This document shows positions 43,401-54,249 of a DNA stretch of 64,000 nucleotides, in pieces. The notes below the pieces were generated by a model. It did no database searches, was not told the DNA's origin, and saw nothing but the letters and a program-made list of their open reading frames with translations. The position numbers and the translations under genes are program-made. The stretch comes from Yamagishiella unicocca (taxonomy: Eukaryota; Chlorophyta; Chlorophyceae; Chlamydomonadales; Volvocaceae). Every line of letters starts with the position of its first letter. Position 1 is the first letter of the stretch. The DNA lies in assembly GCA_003116995.1 (NCBI GenBank), contig BDSL01000071.1:434001-498000 (forward strand), read 5' to 3'.

Positions 43401-46400
43401 GCAGCCCCCCCTCCGAGCTCACCCCCGACTTCTTCTCCCGCCTCACCGCCACCGTCGTCGACCGCGCCGGCTCCCCCGACGAGCTCACCCGCCTCACTTC
43501 CATCCACTGGTTGCGCTCCTTCGTCGAGCTGGCGCCGGGCCGCATCCTGGCGCACGTGCCCGCCATCCTGGGTGTCGTACTGTACAACATCTCGTCCCCC
43601 AACGCCGACATCCAGCGCGAGTGCGCCGAGGCGAACGCGGCGCTGCTGCGGCTGGATGTGGACGTGTATTTGGCGCAGAGCAAGCAGCGGGGGCAGCTGG
43701 CGGGCGCGGCGGGCGGGGGGCTGGACGGCGGCGCGGCGCGGGCGGGGGCGGGGGGAGCGGCAGCTGGGGGAAGCATCGACATGGCAGCGATCTTGGGTAC
43801 GGTGATCCTGGAGATGCGGAGCGAGATGGAGGCGACCAGGTGTGTGGGTGGGGGGGGGTTACAATAATAGAACCGGTAACGCGACTGGGGAAATGTGCTC
43901 GACACCCGTTACTCGGGTGGGTGGGTGTATGGGTGGGTATGTGTGACTGAGGGGGCGTGGGGAGGTATCGTTCAGAGGGAACCCGTGGGCCGACGCTTAA
44001 GACAGGAAGGAGGCCTGGAGGGAAATGGTGGAGCCGTGGGGTGGCTGGTTGTGGAGCTGGTGGTGGTGCTGGTGGGAGTTTGAGCGGGGGGCGGAGGAGT
44101 TAAGGGCTTCGCCCGGCTGCTGGTGTGCAAGTTTGTACGGCAGGTGGCTGCCCGCAGGCGCAGCCGCGTGAACCAAACCCCGAGTGACATGTCGCTGCCG
44201 CCAGTCACTTGTGTGCCCCCGGGCCTTACGTCATCACCTGCATGTGCCCCCGGGCCTTACGTCATCACCTGCATGTGCCCCCGGGCCTTACGTCGTCACC
44301 TGCATGTGCCCCCGGGCCTTACGTCATCACCTGCATGTGCCCCCGGGCCTTACGTCATCACCTGCATGTGCCCCCGGGCCTTACGTCATCACCTGCATAT
44401 GCCCCCGGGCCTTACGTCATCACCTGCATGTGCCCCCGGGCCTTACGTCATCACGTGCATGTGCCCCCGGGCCTTATGTCATCATGTGTGTGCCCCCGGG
44501 CGCAGGCTCGAGGCGCTCCGGTGGCTGCACTTCCTGCTGGCGAGAGCGCAGGAGCTGGTTCTGGAGCAGGTGCGTTTGTCTGACGCGGAATGAACCGAGC
44601 TGTCTTTGCGGCACCTCCCATCCAAAACCCAACAGCTGCCTGTGTTCGTGTTTGTGTTCGCGAAGCGTGTACAGCAGTAGGGAGACCGGCGGTCTGGCTG
44701 TAACCGCGGACACCGGAGGACGCCGGGTCACAGGGGCGCCGTACCATGTACGACACACCTTCAAAACGGTTATGCAGCCCGCCTGCTTTCTGCCTTGCCG
44801 CTCCAATGCCTTAGCGGAGGTGATCATCCGCCCGCCCCGTCAGCCCCGCTTGCCCCATTTCGCCCTTGCCCCATTCCGCACCTTGTCCCATTTCGCACCT
44901 TGCCCCAACCCCACTGCCGCCGTCCCCTCGGTCAGGTGGGCCGCCTGCTGCCGCCGCTGCTGGATTCGCTGTCGGCACCTGCGGATGCCGTGGTCACCTC
45001 GGCCCTGGGTGTCCTAGCGGCACTCGCGGACTGCCCCGGCCAGTTCAGGCGAGTCCCTGAGCAGCCGGGGCCTTGGGGACGTGCCGTACAGCGGCATGGG
45101 CGGCCGCGCCGCCGGGGGCCTCCACTGAGCGGGCGCTAGCGCATCAGGGGGATGGCACAAAAACCGGTTACACGACAAGGACAGGATGGTTGGCGCATGG
45201 TCGTCGGCACGGACAGTTGGCGCATAAGGGGGAGGGGGTGGCGTAAAAACCGTTGACGGGGAAGGGGGGGACCGCGAGCGTTGTATCGTGTGGGAAGCAC
45301 AGAGGGCTGCGAGGGTGAGGTCCGTGGATATTCGTCGGCCGCCTTCGGCCTGCGATCTGGGTCAGAGCCCCACTTGGACCCCAACCCGGCAGCCGCGAGC
45401 TATTCCCCCAACACCGGTGGTGCGGGCATATAGGGGCGGAGTCCGCCCCTCAGTTCCCCACCCCCTTAATACACGCCAGGCTCCGGCCAGCGTAATATTG
45501 TTGTTATTATTATTCCCCCAACAGCTTCTGCCCGGCCAGTAGGCTTCCACCACCACCACGACCACCGCCAACTGCAGCCGCAGTGGACGTGTGGCTGCGG
45601 CTCGTATACCTCGCACCACAACCCGCACCCGCCTCCGCCCCCACCGCCTTCCCCCCTCACGGGCCCCCACCCCCACCTCCCCACACACGCGTAACCGGGT
45701 CGAGCAACCGGACCTTCTCGCCACCCAAACACACAAACTCTCGCCCCATACACACGCCCCTCCCTCCTCTTCTCCCCCCCCCCATGTCGAGTTACCGGCT
45801 CTTTTATGTAACCCCCAAACACACAAACGCCCTCCACCCCCACTCACTCCCACTCACTCCCACTCACTCCCACTCACCCCCACTCACTCCCACTCACCCC
45901 CACTCACTCCCACTCACTCCCACTCACTCCCACTCACCCCCACTCACCCCCACTCACTCCCACTCACCCCCACTCACTCCCGCTCCACGCCCCCCCCCAA
46001 ACACGCCCTCGCAGCCCCGTGCTGGTTGCGCTTCTGGACCGCTTCCGCGGCGAGGTGGGGTTCCAGCTGCTGCAGCGCTCCGGCTCCTCACTGGTGCGAC
46101 GACTGTGTTCGCACCTGGGGGCGGCGGCGGTGCTCACCGAGATGGGAGCCATTCTGCAGCGAGACAGCGACATGGCGTTCGCGGCGACCATGGTGTCGGT
46201 GGGTGGAGGGGGTGGGGGTGGGGTGGGGTGGGGGGAAGGTTGGAGGGAGAGGGGGGGAGGCCGACCGTGGTGTAGGTGGGTGGAGGGGGTGGGAGGGCGG
46301 TTGCAAGAAAAACCCGTGTATGAAGGAAATCCGTTTAGAACAGAAGTGGGCGGCGGGAGGGTGGGGGGAGGGTGGAGGGTGGGGCGCCGACCATGGTGAT

Positions 46401-48876
46401 GTCGGTGGGTGGGGGTTGGAGGCGGTGGCGGGGGAGGATGACGCGCTGTGTCGTGAAGGTGATCGTGGGGGATACCGTGCTGCCCGTAGGGATCACGTGT
46501 GGGGTACCGTGTGGGGTCCGGTGTGGGGGTCCGGTGTGGGGTCCGGTCGGCCAATCAGTCCGGTGGGAGGACAGGCGCGTCCAAAGGCTCCTCGCGCACA
46601 TGTATGGCGATCTAAACACATCCGCACCTGGCTCGGCGAGTGGCCCGACCCCCACCCTCACCGCCATTCAATGGCTGTCTGCAGGTGCTCAACCTGATCC
46701 TCCTGACGGGGCCGGAGGTACGGTGTTGTCGTACACGTCGTGCGTGTGGTTTCGGGGCTGTAGGGGGCGCAGGGGGGCAGGCTCGTGCGGGGGGCAGGCG
46801 GTATGCACGGGACCCAGGCAGTGGCGTCATTACCTCCCCAGCGGGCTAGACGCCGTCGGCGCCGCAGTCTCCATGCCCTCCCTGCCGCGGCTACTCACGA
46901 CACGCCCCCAAATCTCTGCTGTACGACACGGCCGCCCTCAGCTCGCCGAGCTCCGGGACCAGCTACGGAAGGCGGCGGTGGACCCGGCGGGTGCGAAGCT
47001 GTTCAGCGTGCTGTACCCGTCGTGGTGCTACAGCGCAGGTGCGTCAACCGAACTGAACTAACCTGAAGCGATCTTAACGAATATAAAGTAACCGAAATAA
47101 CTGAACCGAACCGAATCGAACTGAAGTTAACTGCACCATTTGCTCGCCGTGCTGGCCCCCCACCTCCACAGGGGCGCTGCTGAGCTTGTGTTTTGTGGCT
47201 CAGGCGTACGACCACGCGGTGGATGTCGTACATGCGTTTGCGGACCTGCCGTTTGGCGCCGAGCTGCTCGTACAGGTGGGTGGTTGTGTACGACCCCGGG
47301 GGGCAAAAGCAGGCCCTACCGACGGAGGCGTACTAGGCATGCCGGCCTGGGTGGTGCTCTTACCCCTGCAACCCCCATGTGCTCCTGCATCCTGCACGGA
47401 TAGCGGACCTGCTGGTGTAGCTGGTATCCTGCTTGGGTTTAGGGTTTTAGCTTTCAGGGCGAGGGTCCTGAGACTGATGGGATTCGGCCTTTTTCGGCGG
47501 CCGCCTTCGTCTCCCCAACCTCCCTTCCGGGTACTGATGGGATTCGGCCTTTTTCGGCGACCGCGGTTCGTCTCCCAACCTCCCTTCCCTTACATAATCT
47601 CCCTTCCCTTACACTGGTTCGCTGGTTCGCTGGTCCACTGGTCCACGCTCGCAGATCGACCGGCTGGTGGCGCTGCTGGAGACGCCCTGCTTCACCTTCC
47701 TGCGCCTGCAGCTGCTGGAGCCGCGCAAGCACCCCTCCCTCCTGCGCGCGCTGTACGGCCTGCTGATGCTGCTGCCGCAGTGCAACGCCTTTCGCATGCT
47801 GAACGCACGTCTGCAGGTGCGGCGGCGGAGCTGGTCGCGTTCCTAAAACCCGAAAAAGACACTTGAAACCTAAAAAGTATACATGCCTACGTACCACGTC
47901 GACCCCGCACCACATGGCCATGGACCCGCACCACATGGACCCCGCACCACATGGACCCCGCATGACGGCACGGAACCTCGCTTCACCCTCTCCGCTCTGC
48001 ATAGCCCGACAGCTTGTCGTACTCAAGAGAGGCACCCTCCCGGCACCCGCGCCCCTCTTTCCGCAGGCTGTGCCCACCCTGGAGCTCTTGCAGCTGGGCG
48101 GCGGCCTGGGACCGGGATCCGGCGGTGTGGCCGGGACGCCGTTGCAGGGCAGGGACTTCGTCGCAGCAGGTCCGCAGGGGCAGCAGCAGCAGGGCCAGCA
48201 GCGGCAGGAGGACAGCCCCTCCGCTGCGTGGACGGACATGGGAGCCCTGCTGCGGGTATTCCGAGCCGCCCAAGTGCGCCAGTACGAGGCCTACGTCGTG
48301 CAGCGCCAGCCGGCGCCGCTGATGCCCGTGGGCACGGCGGGCATGGGCGTCACGTTTGCCGCCAGCATCACCGACCGCCCGACGACGCTCTCCACTGCGG
48401 ACACCGGTGGGGTTCCGTACTTGCCGGGAGCGGCTGCCGCCGTCGGGGGAGGGCCCAGCGGGGCAGCAGTGGAGGGATTGGGGCTACAGGGGCGCGCCGC
48501 CACCGCCGCCGGCGGCGGCGGTGGCGGCGGCAGCGGTGGTGGTGGTGGTGTGGGTTTCGCAGCGCAGCCGCCGGTACCCAGCAGCGGGGGGGAGCTGGGG
48601 GCGGCAGGAGGCTCGGGGCTCGGGGCGACGAGCAGCGGTGTGCCGCTGCTCGTGTTTGGCGCAATGGTGGAGGAGGGCCGCGGGGCGCTGGTTGGGTTGG
48701 AGAGGCCGGCGGGGGCCGGGGGGGAAGTCTACGCCTTTGATGCGGCGGTTGGGAGCTCGGGTCCTGGGGGCGCGGGGGGCGCTGCCCTGGCGGCTTTCTC
48801 TGACTTGCAGCAGCAGGGCGCCACGCCGCAGCCCATCGGGAACTTGGAGCATGCGTTCTCTGCGAACAGCAGCTAG
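40454..48876 (+). CDS. VAC14: VAC14, scaffold of the PIKfyve/FAB1 phosphoinositide kinase complex
   Basis: Thirteen exons: 40454-40657, 40944-41099, 41624-41679, 42078-42378, 43379-43839, 44506-44569, 44936-45048, 46015-46198, 46685-46717, 46942-47038, 47172-47275, 47655-47816, 48067-48876; 914 residues, frame closed. Conserved HEAT-repeat blocks include [88 protein letters not shown] helices, [23 protein letters not shown] and [20 protein letters not shown]14 nucleates the complex making PI(3,5)P2 on endosome/vacuole membranes. Intron 7 uses a GC donor (CAG|GCGAGT), needed for the frame. The last exon adds a long Gly/Gln/Ala-rich tail (about 220 residues) beyond the usual end. Introns hold many repeats. 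Confidence 0.93.
41909..41974 (-). repeat. Introner-like repeat type 2, VAC14 intron 3
   Basis: On the minus strand it reads GAAGACCCGTGGATG, AAAAAACCGTTTAGAAACAG and GTTTTGAGATGCATGC, matching the plus-strand copy in the next intron at roughly 85 percent by eye. Confidence 0.7.
42383..42720 (+). repeat. G-rich (GGGA)n tract in VAC14 intron 4
   Basis: Nearly pure purine tract of GGGAGGGAGGG with GGGG interruptions, broken by the type 2 repeat at 42436-42500. It has many G-triplets suitable for G-quadruplexes in the pre-mRNA. Confidence 0.85.
42436..42500 (+). repeat. Introner-like repeat type 2, VAC14 intron 4
   Basis: Reads GAGGGAAACCCGTGGATG, then GAAAAAACCGTTTGAAACAG and AGTTTTGAGATGCATGC. 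Same element as in intron 3, opposite orientation. Confidence 0.7.
43858..43905 (-). repeat. Introner-like repeat type 1, VAC14 intron 5
   Basis: Located just after the 5' splice site. Reverse complement reads ATTTCCCCAGTCGCGTTACC then GGTTCTATTATTGTAACC, like the SPOUT1 copy. Confidence 0.7.
44213..44500 (+). repeat. 31-bp minisatellite ending at a 3' splice site, VAC14 intron 5
   Basis: Nine units of GGGCCTTACGTCATCACCTG plus CATGTGCCCCC run from 44221 every 31 bp. The last unit merges into CCCCCGGGCGCAG, the acceptor of exon 6. Most units contain TTACGTCA. Confidence 0.9.
45151..45172 (-). repeat. Introner-like repeat type 1 core, VAC14 intron 7
   Basis: Minus strand reads TTGTCGTGTAACCGGTTTTT, the same core as at 39150-39172. 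Confidence 0.5.
45784..45817 (+). repeat. Introner-like repeat type 1, VAC14 intron 7
   Basis: Reads TGTCGAGTTACCGGCTCTTT then TATGTAACCCCC, the core part of the type 1 element. Confidence 0.6.
45839..45990 (+). repeat. CACTCACTCC-type short tandem array, VAC14 intron 7
   Basis: About thirteen 10-12-bp units alternating CACTCACTCC and CACTCACCCC. It provides a pyrimidine-rich run immediately upstream of the exon 8 acceptor. Confidence 0.85.
46301..46347 (+). repeat. Introner-like repeat type 2, VAC14 intron 8
   Basis: Reads TTGCAAGAAAAACCCGTGTA and AAATCCGTTTAGAACAGAAG, resembling the copies in introns 3 and 4 and at 8091-8139. Confidence 0.6.
47471..47600 (+). repeat. Two 61-bp direct repeats, VAC14 intron 11
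   Basis: GATGGGATTCGGCCTTTTTC with a following GCGACCGC/GCGGCCGCC and CCAACCTCCCTTCC occurs twice in tandem shortly before the exon 12 acceptor. Confidence 0.75.
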
Positions 48877-50705
48877 TGCACGTTGGGGTCAGGCCGAATA
48901 GCAGCGAGTGTGGGGTGCCATGCTGGTGCGTGTGGCGGGTTGGAAAATGGGCATTGTCATGTGCAGGTTTGGTGCCTGGCAGGGGTGTTGGCAGGTGCGG
49001 TGCTGCATTCAAAATTTGAATTTCAAATCGCTGGATTGCCGGTCGGTGGTATCGTACCGAACTTCGATGCCACGCTGATGCGCGTGGTCACATGCGAGCC
49101 GAACGGGATGTAGGAATGTAGCACGTTGAGGCTTTTCGGGTTCTGCCGGAAGCAACCCACTGGTAGCGAAACCAGCCCCTAGCTAGCTGCGTGGTGCTCT
49201 TTCCCCGTAAACGTGCACGTAACGGTATTACCCGTACGACATTCCTTGGCTGGTACCGATAGGTACCGTTTTGCTAAGCCTAAAAATACGTTCCCTTGTC
49301 CTCGCTGCTCCTGGCCCTGTGTCAACGGTTTAGGGAAGGGTCAAGCATGTATACTTGCAGCCAGCCGCTGTAGTGTATCCCGCCGGTTTCAGGGCGACCG
49401 CGGATTACATACAAGCTTAGTCTTCTTCATACAAGTGTACCCATATCTACACATACTAGCTTGAACGGGAAGCCATTCCTGTGACTGCTGACGTTGGCAC
49501 GACGTCACTCCGCCATCAAACAACCCTCCAACTCTCATCTCATGCTTGCGCCCTTTACGCATCAATTGCAAACTGCAGCACTGGCGTCGTGCCCGTCAGC
49601 ACCGAGCTGGGGAAGCGCAGTAGAGCCAGACGTACCCCCCAGGGTCGCGGGATCCGCGGATTACGATTTACCCCCCAGGGTCGCGGGATCCGCGGATTAT
49701 GATTTACCCTCAGGGCCCAACGCCAACTAACCAACACAGCAGCTGGGCTGCCTGGGCTCCCCTCCGACACCGCGAACTCTTCTCCTTCAGCATGGACGGG
49801 TACCCTTCGCGCAACATAAATTGCTCGCAAGGGCAGAAAATAACACGCACGACATGGCTCTTGACCCTAAGGAACGAACAAGTGCTGTTAGGTCCCAGTC
49901 ATATCGTAGCTAAACCAAGACGACTGAAGAAGTGGTGATGTCGAGGAAGCGGAAGCCAGAGACGGTGAATAAATGACAGGTCAGTGCCAAAGTGCCGATT
50001 GTGCTCCTAAAGCCAAAAGCCGACAACCGTGATCACGGGAACGAACCCCCCTCATTAACACTATGCATAATGTATTTGTGTTTTATAAATGCTGAGCTGA
50101 GCATAATGTAGTTGTGTGTGTGTGTGTGGTGATGGTGCACCAGGGGCATGTGCGGCAGCTGCTGAGATCAACCAACCCCATCCAGCGCCCCCACACGTTG
50201 CCCCTGCCCCTTCCCATTCGCACCGGGCTGTAACTGTACATACTGTCGTACAGCCGTCGTACAGCAGCGACGTGCATCACGGCTTGTCATGCAGTTCGCA
50301 ATGTCACCAGTGTGGTCATTCGTCGTTGCCGTCCAGTATTTTATATTTTATATTTTCTCATTCCAGACCGACAAGAGGCGCTGGGGACAGCTACGGCAGT
50401 GTACGCAAGGTGGACAGCCCCTCAGAAAACGACACGGTACCGCGGCCGCCACCACACCTGCCACCACACCTGCCACGCACCCAAACACCGCACCTCTCAC
50501 GGAGCTGCGTGCCCCGCAGCTCAGGAGCCACCCATCCAGCCCCCTTTCGGATCTCTATCCTCCCATCGACCCCAACCGCCAGCCCGGCCTATCCGCCGCC
50601 ATGCTGGCTCCGCCCGTTGCAGCCCCCGCTGCGGCAGCTCGCCTGCTGCTGCGCACCCTCCTGCCCATCCATCCCCTGCTACTGCCGCTCGCCGCCAGCT
50701 CGCAG
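48877..50705. other. Convergent intergenic region after VAC14
   Basis: No gene recognised. Two tandem 36-bp units around CCCCCCAGGGTCGCGGGATC occur at about 49636-49706. A GT microsatellite lies near 50110-50130. It holds the VAC14 3' UTR. Confidence 0.4.
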
Positions 50706-51725
50706 CTACTTCATCACCAGCGCCATGTTCCCAAACACCTCGAGGTTGCGGCCCCAGCCGTACTCGTGGCTGGAGGTGAGTGGCTTTCGGAACTCCTTGC
50801 TCGGCAGCTGCCGAGCCTTCGGATCACCCTTCACCATGTAGTTGCTCACAAAGCCGTCCAAGGAGTCCTGCTGCTCCAGCCGCCGCGCCCGCGCCGACAC
50901 GCGCTGCTTGCCGGCGATGTAGCTGAGTGAGGAGGAGCTGGACCCGGGCTGGTTGGTCTGCTGCATGAAGGCCGCCAAGGAGTCCGCCGCTGCCGGCTGC
51001 CCTGCAGGCGCCCCTGCGGGCGGCTGGCCATCCCCTGGCTTCTGGTCTATTAGGAACCCCCAGTTGCGTTGCCAGGCCTGAGGAAAAAGGAAAGCAGGCG
51101 CGATGGATTGACGGTTGGGTTGAATTTGGGGGGATGGAGGTTGAGGCAGTGCGGCATGGGGCGAGGGGGGTGCGGAGAAGGTGCCGTGCGTCCGAAAGCA
51201 TGGGAAAGGACCCCGGCGGTCCGGAAAAAATAGCTTAGTGCTTTGGGGCGACTGAGGGTCTGTGCAGGAAGCACGGAGCGCGAAGAGTGAGCTATCTGTC
51301 TTTCTCCCTCTTTCGTTCCGCAGCGTCAGCATGTCTTAGCACTGAGCAGGGTGGGATGATCCGCCCGCAGGCGCGGCCCAATGCGGTGATAATGTGTTGA
51401 TTATGTGGTGCTTCTGAAGCTGGTTCCTTGGGTGCGGTGGCCGTCATCAGCGATGGAGTGCAGGGAGGGGAGGCCGGGAGAAACGATGTAGTATCGACGC
51501 CTTCGCGACGTTCGCCCGCCATCCTCGCCTTTGCGTGGCTTTCACCAACCCCAATCGATGCATCTAACACTTTTTCGACGGTTGATACAAGGTTCAAGCA
51601 CACAAGCCCTTGCATAACCGTACAGAAGGTGTTACCTTGTTGGCACCAAGCTCATTGCGGACACGTGCTGTCCAGTTCCAGTCATCCGCAACTGGCGTAG
51701 TGTGGCTTCTATGAGATGCTTCTGC
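50706..51725 (-). CDS. Ciliary microtubule inner protein, CIMIP1/C20orf85-like (5' exon not found)
   Basis: Two exons are clear: 51725-51636 and 51077-50706, joined in phase 0 with donor AAG|GTAACA and a pyrimidine-rich acceptor. The junction region reads DDWNWTARVRNELGANK followed by AWQRNWGFLIDQKPG. This pattern (Trp, charged helix, NWGFL) is that of C20orf85/CIMIP1, a protein in the lumen of ciliary doublet microtubules. A Gln/Ala/Ser-rich linker follows, then LTSSHEYGWGRN near the end, similar to the Gly-Trp motif of such proteins. A start exon must lie upstream of 51725 but could not be fixed. It agrees with a flagellated organism. Confidence 0.6.
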
Positions 51726-51899
51726 CTGCGTAAGGAGGGAGTTGCCACCGGGCAAACAAAAACCATTGAGGATACTGCACGGGCATCCTGGCTGTATCCA
51801 AGCTCGAAGCACCTATTAGGCAGTTGTGGCTGGGGATATGAAGGATAATGGCCCTTGTGGACACTGTACGCACCATGTTGGCAGCTGACACGCGAGTTT

Positions 51900-53940
51900 A
51901 GGCAGGACGCTCTTCCTGTGAAAGAAACTTTCGAAGACTGGTAATACGTTTTGGTAATAATGTCGGTTGGGATGAGATAACGCTCTTAAGTGAATTGATT
52001 ACTGTTCCGCCACTTCGTGTGAGTAGGCCTTCGAGCAACGACGCGATTGCGCTATTTGGAGCGCTTACGGCAAATTTGTGTAGTTGGAATTCTTTGAGGA
52101 CAATGGGCATCCAAGACGGGGGGAACGTATACCTAGAATTTCTGCGCGTCGCACATACATTCGTACGGCAGTGTCGTGCATTTCTACGGAAAAACAACAG
52201 ATGTCAATTTCGACGTTAAGAAGGTTGAGCAATACACTAGTCTCTTCAGGGATGATAACTCTGAGGCCCTAGCTAAAATCGGTAGGGTAGTCGGTCAGCT
52301 TGGCACTCAGAAAGAGGTTGTTCACGCCCTTGGACTTGCCCTTCTCTCAGCCCTGGAACGTGCCTTTGGGGTAGGAAGGAGAGTGGTGGGTGAGGCGTGC
52401 GATCAGCAGAACGCTGTTTGGTGGACACAGCTGTGCGCAGACTCCAGGGAAGCCATGCTGAAACATAAGGCTAACATGCGAGCCAATGGCCAACTTGATG
52501 ACGCTGAGGCCAAACGTGAGTTTTCACGTCTCCGTACATTTTACCAACGCACCCGTAGGGAAGCCAGGGAGAGTTATCAGATATCGCATTTTGACGCGTT
52601 CTTACGAGAGTGCAAAGCGGACCCCCGTGCTCTCTGGAGAAGGCTGAATGAGGGTGCTGCGAGTGATTGCTCCATCACGGATGTTGGGGATTGGAGTGAG
52701 TACTTTGATGCTCTGTACAACGGTGAGGTCAACGCCTTTAGTGATGTGAACGCCGAAGCCATCCTAAGTTTTATCAATGGCGTAGTGAGAGGCGAGGATG
52801 GTCGCGGGTGGGAAAGGGGCACAGGTGATCGAGTTGCACGAGTGGTAGCAGCTGCTGCCCTTAACACACCGTTTGGCCTGGAGGAAGTAGTGAATGCTGT
52901 TCGCTCGTTCCGGAACAATAGATCGGGGGTCTAGATCGGGTTCCGGCGGAATGCCTCAAATATGCGAATAAAACGGTTACTATTGACAACAAGACCTGTG
53001 AGGTCAATGTTCTAGCTCCCCATCTTCTCGTGCTCTTGGAGCACATTCGCAGTACGGGCGATTTTCCGCGCCAGTTTTGCGAGTCCTCCCTCACCCCAAT
53101 TCACAAAAAAGGAGATGTCATGGACAAGGGTAACTATCGGGGTCTAGCAGTTGGAGGAGTGTTAGCGAAGCTGTATGCTTTTATTCTAGAGAGCCGGCAA
53201 AGTAACTGGGTTGATGGCGTTAAGGCACGCCTTCCGTGGCAGGGCGGTTTTATTCGCAAGAGGGGCACGCTTGATAATCTGTTTGTGCTGAGGCATCTGA
53301 CTGATAAGCACAAGTCCGCCTTTGGAGCTCATGCGCCTCTTTTTGTATGTCAAATTGACTTTGAAAAAGCCTTTGATAAGGTACCACGACATCTGCTTTG
53401 GTTGAGGCTGCAGGAGCGGGGTGTGCATGGAGCGATGCTGGAAGCCCTTAAGAAAGGCTATGAGCAAGTTATGATGCGAGTTAAAGTTAATGGATCCAAG
53501 GGAGCTCCTTTATTTTGAGTCAACGCAAGGTGTGAAACAGGGATGCCCTCTAAGCCCACCACTTTTTGGGTTCTTTGTTGAGACATTTGGTGACTATGTC
53601 AGGGCCAAGGACCAATACATGGGCCACGCGATGGCTGCAGATGATTGCCCCGTAGTAGATGGCCAGCGGATACCTTTGATTTTTTATGCGGACGACCTCA
53701 GCCTCTTCGCTAATACGCATCGACGGTTGATGTGTCTGCTAAATGCCCTACGCGAATTCTGTGAAGCGTTTGGCATGAAGGTTAATGTGAAAAAGTCTGA
53801 GGCGCTGGGCTTCCATCCCTCGCAGCAGGTCAGGGAAGGGAGCCCTGAGCGCTTCCCCTCCGTATCAAATTCACGTAAAAGGGGGGGCACTTTTGGCGTC
53901 ACACCGGCGCCAAAGGGGCGCCCCACGACTAAGCTATTTT
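51900..53940 (+). mobile_element. Degenerate L1-type non-LTR retrotransposon (endonuclease end and reverse transcriptase)
   Basis: A weak endonuclease-like tail (about 51950-52170) is followed by a linker ORF (52176-52934) and reverse-transcriptase blocks: LTPIHKKGD and NYRGLAVGGVLAKLYAFIL, VCQIDFEKAFDKVPR, STQGVKQGCPLSP and LIFYADDLSLFA (YADD active site). There are two frame changes, one near 52930 and one near 53505, and in-frame stops. The element lacks its C-terminal part and ends at a GGCGCC-AAAGG-GGCGCC hairpin near 53909-53925. Not functional as it stands. Confidence 0.85.
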
Positions 53941-54249
53941 AAATCAATTCCGGTAGTCTACAGTGTGCTGTTTCCGTAAGCGCCCTGCAGTTGTCGCATT
54001 CGCCCCACTGTTGCCGTAGCGCCACTTAATTGCATGGCATCCATGATTGCCCCCAGGTCGGATTGTCCCCCCCACACATATCATTTACACAACCTAAACT
54101 TGTACTCAAATTAACTTGCAACCTGAAGCTGATATGGTGCGCCGGTGTACACTGCGCGAACTGCGCTGCGTATACAGAAGTCACAGTAGTCCCCTATATA
54201 TGTTTACAGGTTCGTGCCGAAGAGACCAAATGTCGCGAACGGGTATACC

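Noticed and set aside
44213..45990. Regular arrays as CRISPR
   Set aside because: Units are directly contiguous without unique spacers and lie in introns of a eukaryotic gene.
45591..46697. 368-codon plus-strand frame rich in His/Thr/Pro
   Set aside because: It runs out of frame through a CACTCACTCC array and VAC14 exon 8, so it is a by-product of the repeat.
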